Below are positions 41,854-45,882 of a stretch of 45,882 nt of DNA, piece after piece. Origin of the DNA: Clostridia bacterium (lineage in GTDB: Bacteria; Bacillota; Clostridia; Oscillospirales; CAG-382); the NCBI GenBank assembly GCA_017620655.1, contig JAGAUT010000038.1:1-45882 (forward strand), read 5' to 3'. Under the pieces are notes generated by a model. That model had not been told where the DNA came from. It searched no databases and was given only the letters and a program-made list of their open reading frames with translations. Position numbers and translations under genes: made by a program. The first letter of the stretch is position 1. The number at the start of each line of letters is the position of its first letter.

Positions 41854-42972
41854 GTGAAGATACTTGTGCTTTCTTGCAATACAGGTCAGGGACATAACTC
41901 GGCTGCAAATGCAATCAAAGAGAAATTCATTTCATTGGGACATGAATGTGAAATAAAAGATGCTCTTCGCTATAGTTCGAAAACATTTTCTAAAGGCGTT
42001 TCCACATCTTATAATAAAATCGTTCTTCATACGCCACTTGCTTTTGGAGCAGGTTATAATTTCAGCAAGGCCAAGACCTATAAAAGCGGAAGACCGAAAT
42101 CAGCCGTTTACGCTGTGAATATGTCTTATTCCAAGAAGCTTTATATGGATATTGTTTCCGAAGGATATGATGCAGTAGTCTGCACTCACGTTTTTCCCGC
42201 CCAGGCTCTTACTCATGCCAAGCATAAGCATGGTCTTGATGTTCCGATATATTTTGTTGCAACAGATTACGGCTATTATCCCTTCTGTGACGAACTTGAT
42301 ATTACACGATTTTTTGTTGCATCTGAAAAGGTTATACCGGAATACGTGGGACGTGGAATTTCAAAGGATATTATAGTTCCCTCAGGCATTCCTGTTGCTG
42401 AACGTTTTGTGGATGATATGCCCAAAAAGCTGGCAAGAGCTTATCTCGGACTTGATCCTGACCGCTTTATATGCCTTATAATGTCTGGCAGTATGGGTTT
42501 TGGCAACATTTATGAATTGATTGACAAGATGATTGAATGTCCGTCTGATAATTTTGATATTCTTGTTCTTGCGGGTAACAATCATAAACTGAAGAATGGT
42601 GTAAATGAAACCTATTATAAGCATAGTAACATTGGCGCAATAGGCTTTACTGATAAAGTTCACTTGTATATGAAGGCGTGTGACCTTGTTATTACAAAAC
42701 CCGGCGGTCTTTCATCTACCGAAGCAATGGTAAGCAACGTTCCGATGATACTTACAAAGCCAATTCCCGGCTGTGAAACTGATAATTATAATCTTTTGAC
42801 GGAACTCGGTGCAGCGCTTAAAGGTAAAACCCTCGATCAGGCTGTATTCTCATTTAATTGCGTTTTGTTTAACAAGAACGTTCGTGATGAAGTTATGTAT
42901 TGTCAGAATCTTTATATCAATAAAAATGCCGCACAAACAATCTGTGATTATATTATTCAAAACAGTAAATAA
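41854..42972 (+). CDS. UgtP/MGDG-synthase-family glycosyltransferase
   Basis: The 372-residue protein is a GT28-type glycosyltransferase: N-terminal SCNTGQGHNSAANAI motif (about 7-21), an acceptor domain and a C-terminal sugar-nucleotide site with VITKPGGLSSTEAM (about 283-296). Relatives add glucose or galactose to diacylglycerol for glycolipids and lipoteichoic-acid anchors. GTG 41854 is chosen because GGGGTGA at 41843-41849 lies 4 nt upstream and the earlier frame overlaps the promoter. The parvulin gene follows after 21 bases. Confidence 0.88.
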   Translation: MKILVLSCNTGQGHNSAANAIKEKFISLGHECEIKDALRYSSKTFSKGVSTSYNKIVLHTPLAFGAGYNFSKAKTYKSGRPKSAVYAVNMSYSKKLYMDIVSEGYDAVVCTHVFPAQALTHAKHKHGLDVPIYFVATDYGYYPFCDELDITRFFVASEKVIPEYVGRGISKDIIVPSGIPVAERFVDDMPKKLARAYLGLDPDRFICLIMSGSMGFGNIYELIDKMIECPSDNFDILVLAGNNHKLKNGVNETYYKHSNIGAIGFTDKVHLYMKACDLVITKPGGLSSTEAMVSNVPMILTKPIPGCETDNYNLLTELGAALKGKTLDQAVFSFNCVLFNKNVRDEVMYCQNLYINKNAAQTICDYIIQNSK

Positions 42973-42993
42973 ATTCTAAAGGAATTACATAAA

Positions 42994-43740
42994 ATGAACA
43001 ACAGAATTTTAGCAAAGGTTGGCGGTCTTGCCATTATGGAAAGCGAAGTAGAAGAAATGGTAATGACTCTGAGAAGCCGTGGTCAGAACTACGATCATCC
43101 TCAGGGCAGAGCTGCAATCTTAGAACAGCTTATAGCAAATAAACTTCTCCTTATTGAAGCACAGAAAAATCTTTATGAGCACAATGCCGCATTCAAGGCA
43201 CAGCTTGAAAAGGTTAAGGAAGATATGCTTATCAACTTTGCTGCATCCAAGGTACTTGACGAAGTTAAGGATGCGACAGAAGACGAAGTCAAGAAGTATT
43301 ACGATGACAATATGGATAAGTTCCAGAAGGGTGAATCTGTAAACGCTTCTCATATTCTTGTTGACAGCGAAGAAAAGGCAAATGAGATTCTCGCAAAAAT
43401 CAATGCGGGCGAAGTTTCCTTTGAAGATGCTGCAAGAGAAAACAGCACTTGTCCCTCTAAGGATAACGGCGGTAACCTCGGTGAATTTACAAGAGGTCAG
43501 ATGGTTCCCGAATTTGATGAGGCAGTGTTCTCCATGCAAGTCGGCACCGTTTCCGCACCCGTTAAAACACAGTTCGGCTATCACCTTATTAAGCTCATTT
43601 CCAAGAGCGAAGCTTCAACATATGCCTTTGATGAAATCAAGGCTCAGCTTACAGATATGGTAAATCAGGAAAAGAAGCAGGCGGCATTCCAGAGCAAGAT
43701 TAACCAGCTCAAGATTCTTTATCCTGTTGATAAGTTCTAA
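42994..43740 (+). CDS. Parvulin-type peptidyl-prolyl isomerase, cytoplasmic
   Basis: The 248-residue protein has an N-terminal SurA-like helical region (1-110) and a parvulin domain (about 112-205: NASHILVDSEEKANEILAKI, GGNLGEFTRGQMVPEFDEAVF, QFGYHLIKL). PrsA proteins of Bacillota are exported lipoproteins, but this one has no signal peptide or lipobox, so it should be cytoplasmic. It may act as a chaperone or trigger-factor-like helper (inference). AAAGGA precedes the start and a terminator follows. Confidence 0.92.
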   Translation: MNNRILAKVGGLAIMESEVEEMVMTLRSRGQNYDHPQGRAAILEQLIANKLLLIEAQKNLYEHNAAFKAQLEKVKEDMLINFAASKVLDEVKDATEDEVKKYYDDNMDKFQKGESVNASHILVDSEEKANEILAKINAGEVSFEDAARENSTCPSKDNGGNLGEFTRGQMVPEFDEAVFSMQVGTVSAPVKTQFGYHLIKLISKSEASTYAFDEIKAQLTDMVNQEKKQAAFQSKINQLKILYPVDKF

Positions 43741-43745
43741 GCAAA

Positions 43746-43773
43746 TTTCCTCGGAGAAATCCGAGGATTTTTT
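43746..43773 (+). terminator. Intrinsic terminator of the parvulin gene
   Basis: An 8-bp core stem (TCCTCGGA with TCCGAGGA) closes a GAAA loop, followed by six T residues. Confidence 0.92.
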
Positions 43774-43784
43774 ATAAAAAACTA

Positions 43785-43813
43785 TTGCAAGCATTTAAAA
43801 AAAGTGCTATAAT
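43785..43813 (+). promoter_or_regulatory. Promoter of ddh
   Basis: TTGCAA (43785-43790), 17-nt spacer, perfect TATAAT (43808-43813), 29 nt before the start codon. Confidence 0.82.
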
Positions 43814-43842
43814 TTTTACATCATTTTTTGGGAGGCATCTAT

Positions 43843-44829
43843 ATGAGCATCAAAATAGGCATATACGGCTACGGCAACCTCGGCAGAGGTGTTGAGTCGG
43901 CAATCAAGCAAAACCCCGACATGGAGCTTGTAGCGGTATTTACAAGAAGAAATCCAGCAGACGTTAAAATCAACACAGCTACCGCCTTAGTGTGCCACAC
44001 AGATGACGCCAAATACATGACAGATAAGATTGATGTAATGATTCTCTGCGGAGGAAGCGCCACAGACCTTCCCACACAAACACCCGAAATTGCATCAATG
44101 TTTAACTGCATCGATTCCTTTGACACCCATGCCAAAATACCCGAGCACTTTGCAAATGTTGATAAGACAGCTAAGGAATCGGGTAAGGTTGCAATAATCT
44201 CTTGCGGTTGGGACCCCGGTATGTTTTCACTGAACCGTCTTTATGCTTCGGCAATTCTTCCCGACGGCGAAGACTATACCTTCTGGGGCAAGGGGGTAAG
44301 TCAGGGTCACTCAGATGCAATAAGACGCATTGATGGCGTTGTTGATGCAAGACAGTATACAATTCCCGTTCCCGAAGCTCTGGATGCTGTAAGAAGTGGT
44401 TCTGCTCCTGCACTTACAACCAGACAGAAGCACACAAGAGAATGCTTTGTTGTTGTAGAAGATGGTGCAGATAAGTCAAAAATTGTAAATGAAATTGTAA
44501 CTATGCCTAACTACTTTGCAGATTACGACACAACAGTTCATTTTATTTCAAAAGAAGAACTCGACCGCGACCACAAGAATCTTCCTCACGGCGGATTTGT
44601 AATAAGAAGCGGCAGAACAGGGGAGAACGGTCAGAATAATCACATTATTGAGTATAGCTTAAAGCTTGACTCAAACCCCGAATTTACTTCATCCGTTCTT
44701 GTTTGCTATGCAAGAGCTGCATACAGAATGAACAATGAAGGAATGAGCGGTTGCAAGACTGTATTTGATGTTGCTCCTTCTTATCTTTCTTCTAAATCTG
44801 CAGAAGAAATCAGAAAAACAATGCTTTAA
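43843..44829 (+). CDS. ddh: meso-Diaminopimelate D-dehydrogenase
   Basis: This NADPH-dependent enzyme aminates tetrahydrodipicolinate to meso-diaminopimelate in one step, for lysine and peptidoglycan. The 328-residue protein has the Rossmann GYGNLGRGVE motif (7-16), LCGGSATDLPTQ, FDTHAKIP and ISCGWDPGMFSLNRL, and SQGHSDAIRRIDGV, all typical of Ddh. Length is normal. GGGAGG at 43830-43835 lies 7 nt before ATG 43843, so the upstream TTG at 43828 is rejected. It is a single-gene unit with a strong promoter and a bidirectional terminator. Confidence 0.96.
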   Translation: MSIKIGIYGYGNLGRGVESAIKQNPDMELVAVFTRRNPADVKINTATALVCHTDDAKYMTDKIDVMILCGGSATDLPTQTPEIASMFNCIDSFDTHAKIPEHFANVDKTAKESGKVAIISCGWDPGMFSLNRLYASAILPDGEDYTFWGKGVSQGHSDAIRRIDGVVDARQYTIPVPEALDAVRSGSAPALTTRQKHTRECFVVVEDGADKSKIVNEIVTMPNYFADYDTTVHFISKEELDRDHKNLPHGGFVIRSGRTGENGQNNHIIEYSLKLDSNPEFTSSVLVCYARAAYRMNNEGMSGCKTVFDVAPSYLSSKSAEEIRKTML

Positions 44830-44838
44830 TAAATTTAA

Positions 44839-44868
44839 AAGCCACTCCGTTTGGAGTGGCTTATTTTA
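44839..44868. terminator. Bidirectional terminator between ddh and lipoprotein gene
   Basis: A 10-bp stem (AAGCCACTCC with GGAGTGGCTT) closes a GTTT loop. TTATTTT follows on the plus strand and a TTTTAAATTT run on the minus strand, so it can serve both convergent genes. Confidence 0.85.
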
Positions 44869-44910
44869 TCATTATATAATTTTAAAAATTAAATCATATT
44901 TAACAGTTAC

Positions 44911-45255
44911 TTAATCAGAATAGTAGTATTCTTTATTAGGATCCCGATAACCGTACTTTTCAGCAAGTTTCTTGTCATCAGGATTTTCAACATTATGTTT
45001 TAATAGCTCATTCTGATGTTGTAAAGTTCTAACCTGTTCTTCGAGCAATTCATTCTCTTTTTCGAGCATTTCATTCTGTTCTTCGAGCTTTTGATTCTGT
45101 TTTTTGAGTATTTCATTTTCTTCTTTGATTTTCTGAACGTTATCATAAGTATTTTGATGTTCATCTTGATTGTCAGTCACGACAGATTGACTTGTACATG
45201 CAATAAGCGAGGTGCAAAATGATAAACATATAATGAAAACAAGTATATTTTTCAT
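44911..45255 (-). CDS. Coiled-coil lipoprotein with DivIC-like tail
   Basis: The 114-residue protein has a lipoprotein signal (1-20) with lipobox LIAC, so it should be lipidated at C20 and held outside the membrane. A Gln/Asp-rich linker is followed by a coiled coil (about 42-88) of heptads rich in EEN, KQN and LLE. The last part, LAEKYGYRDPNKEYYYSD, resembles the C-terminal tail of DivIC/FtsB and ends in the same six residues as the DivIC encoded at 30009-30299. AAGGAG lies 8 nt before the ATG. No family name is known to me; a role near the divisome is inferred from the tail only. Some internal repetition comes from the heptads. Confidence 0.75.
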   Translation of the reverse strand: MKNILVFIICLSFCTSLIACTSQSVVTDNQDEHQNTYDNVQKIKEENEILKKQNQKLEEQNEMLEKENELLEEQVRTLQHQNELLKHNVENPDDKKLAEKYGYRDPNKEYYYSD

Positions 45256-45286
45256 AGCATTATCTCCTTCAAATTGAAATAAGTTG

Positions 45287-45314
45287 TCTAAAACCCACCT
45301 AAAAAAGTGGGTTT
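45287..45314 (-). terminator. Intrinsic terminator of the PRPP-synthetase-like gene
   Basis: On the minus strand AAACCCAC pairs with GTGGGTTT across an 8-nt loop and runs into TTTTA. It lies between this gene and the lipoprotein gene. Confidence 0.75.
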
Positions 45315-45323
45315 GATGTAAAT

Positions 45324-45882
45324 TTAGAGAGACTTAGGAAGCTCAATGTCGTACTTTTCACAAAGTGCGTGCATCTTCTTAATGGGGTCCATAAGAACGC
45401 TTACGGATCTGTTGATGTTAAGAGCTTCGATGTAGTATGCGGCATACTTCATAACATTTACTTCAACGAACCAGTCACGGCTAAGAGCATTGTCAGAATT
45501 ATAAACAGCATTTGTAGCATAAATTCTGTCAAATATCTTTCTGTTTGCGTAGTCATCAATAGTTTCAAAACCATTGCAGAAAAGACCGAATGTGAAGAAA
45601 CCAAATATTCTTCTTGCTCCCATACCCTTGAGCTTATCAAGGATATGAAGGAAAGAGTCGCCGGAGGAAATGATGTCATCAACAACGATGATATCCTTAC
45701 CCGAAACGTCATCACCAAGGTATTCGTGAGCTACAATGGGGTTTCTGCCGTCCTTTACGATTGTGTAATCACGTCTCTTATAGAACATTGCAAGAGGAAT
45801 ACCAAGAACAGAAGAATAGTACATACCTCTGCCGAGAGCACCTTCATCAGGAGAAACGATAACAGTATTCTTGATGTCGATA
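45324..45882 (-). CDS. Ribose-phosphate pyrophosphokinase-like protein, 5' end outside the window
   Basis: The frame is open to the window's right edge, so the N-terminus is missing; about 185 residues are visible. It contains VSPDEGALGRG, KRRDYTIV and the PRPP-binding loop VVDDIISSGDSFLH, and a C-terminal half with repeated Rossmann-type elements. PRPP synthetase makes PRPP from ribose-5-phosphate and ATP. The loop and the VSPD region differ from the canonical enzyme (usually DDxIDTAGT and SPDxGG), so it belongs to a divergent subgroup; activity is likely but not certain. Confidence 0.85.
   Translation of the reverse strand, partial: IDIKNTVIVSPDEGALGRGMYYSSVLGIPLAMFYKRRDYTIVKDGRNPIVAHEYLGDDVSGKDIIVVDDIISSGDSFLHILDKLKGMGARRIFGFFTFGLFCNGFETIDDYANRKIFDRIYATNAVYNSDNALSRDWFVEVNVMKYAAYYIEALNINRSVSVLMDPIKKMHALCEKYDIELPKSL

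Noticed and set aside
45000..45150. DNA repeat array in the lipoprotein gene
   Set aside because: The repeated pattern follows protein heptads of a coiled coil, and is degenerate; it is not a CRISPR or satellite array.

Overview
The window looks like a chromosomal segment of a spore-forming, low-to-mid GC member of the Clostridia (Bacillota). Support comes from gene content (cdaA-cdaR, the spoVB/mazG/yabO/yabP/yabQ/divIC cluster, recJ-relA-dtd, hemZ, HPr with both regulatory residues, long-form HPF, meso-diaminopimelate dehydrogenase), from sigma-A-type promoters with 17-nt spacers, and from purine-rich ribosome binding sites. No rRNA, tRNA, IS element, prophage or CRISPR array was seen. The genus cannot be fixed from sequence reading alone.

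Region 1 (1-15700) is accessory and is the least ordinary part. It encodes secreted or surface proteins built from a small set of shared modules. There are two giant tandem paralogues with a GH99/WbsX-like barrel (the first is cut by the window edge, the second is SLH-anchored), a pair of SGNH hydrolases (one without a signal peptide, one secreted), and three tandem small secreted proteins made only of a copper-amine-oxidase-N-like (CuAO_N) stalk plus two recurring beta-type modules, called A and B here. The same CuAO_N, A and B modules recur in the GH99-like and SGNH proteins in different orders. I infer a surface glycan-binding or glycan-processing set assembled by duplication and module shuffling. 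The last three genes each carry their own promoter and terminator.

Region 2 (15720-28378) is a long co-directional housekeeping run with short or overlapping junctions: cdaA-cdaR (c-di-AMP synthesis and control), a COG2509-type FAD oxidoreductase, an RseC/MucC-family protein, recJ, relA/spoT, dtd, hemZ, a SpoVB-type flippase and mazG. Region 3 (28490-31221) has HU under its own promoter, a striking unrecognised 73-nt stem-loop, then yabO (rqcP)-yabP-yabQ-divIC and a lone fumarase alpha subunit. Region 4 (31254-33121) has hpf with a hairpin at its predicted mRNA 5' end, an unrecognised Cys/His-containing protein and a translationally coupled PHP-domain protein.

Region 5 is on the minus strand: uvrC-rsmD-coaD (33151-36056), ptsH (36126-36389), and a six-gene operon (36548-41644) reading fkbM-type methyltransferase, rimM, trmD, O-antigen-ligase-like protein and two DUF4330-like proteins. 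Region 6 (41800-44868) returns to the plus strand with a UgtP/MGDG-synthase-type glycosyltransferase, a cytoplasmic parvulin and diaminopimelate dehydrogenase. Region 7 (44911-45882, minus) ends with a coiled-coil lipoprotein whose last residues copy the DivIC tail, and a PRPP-synthetase-like gene cut by the window edge.

Many start codons in the housekeeping part are best explained by a GGTGA ribosome binding element only 4-6 nt upstream, and I used this to trim several over-long reading frames. No stretch longer than 300 bases lacks a gene.
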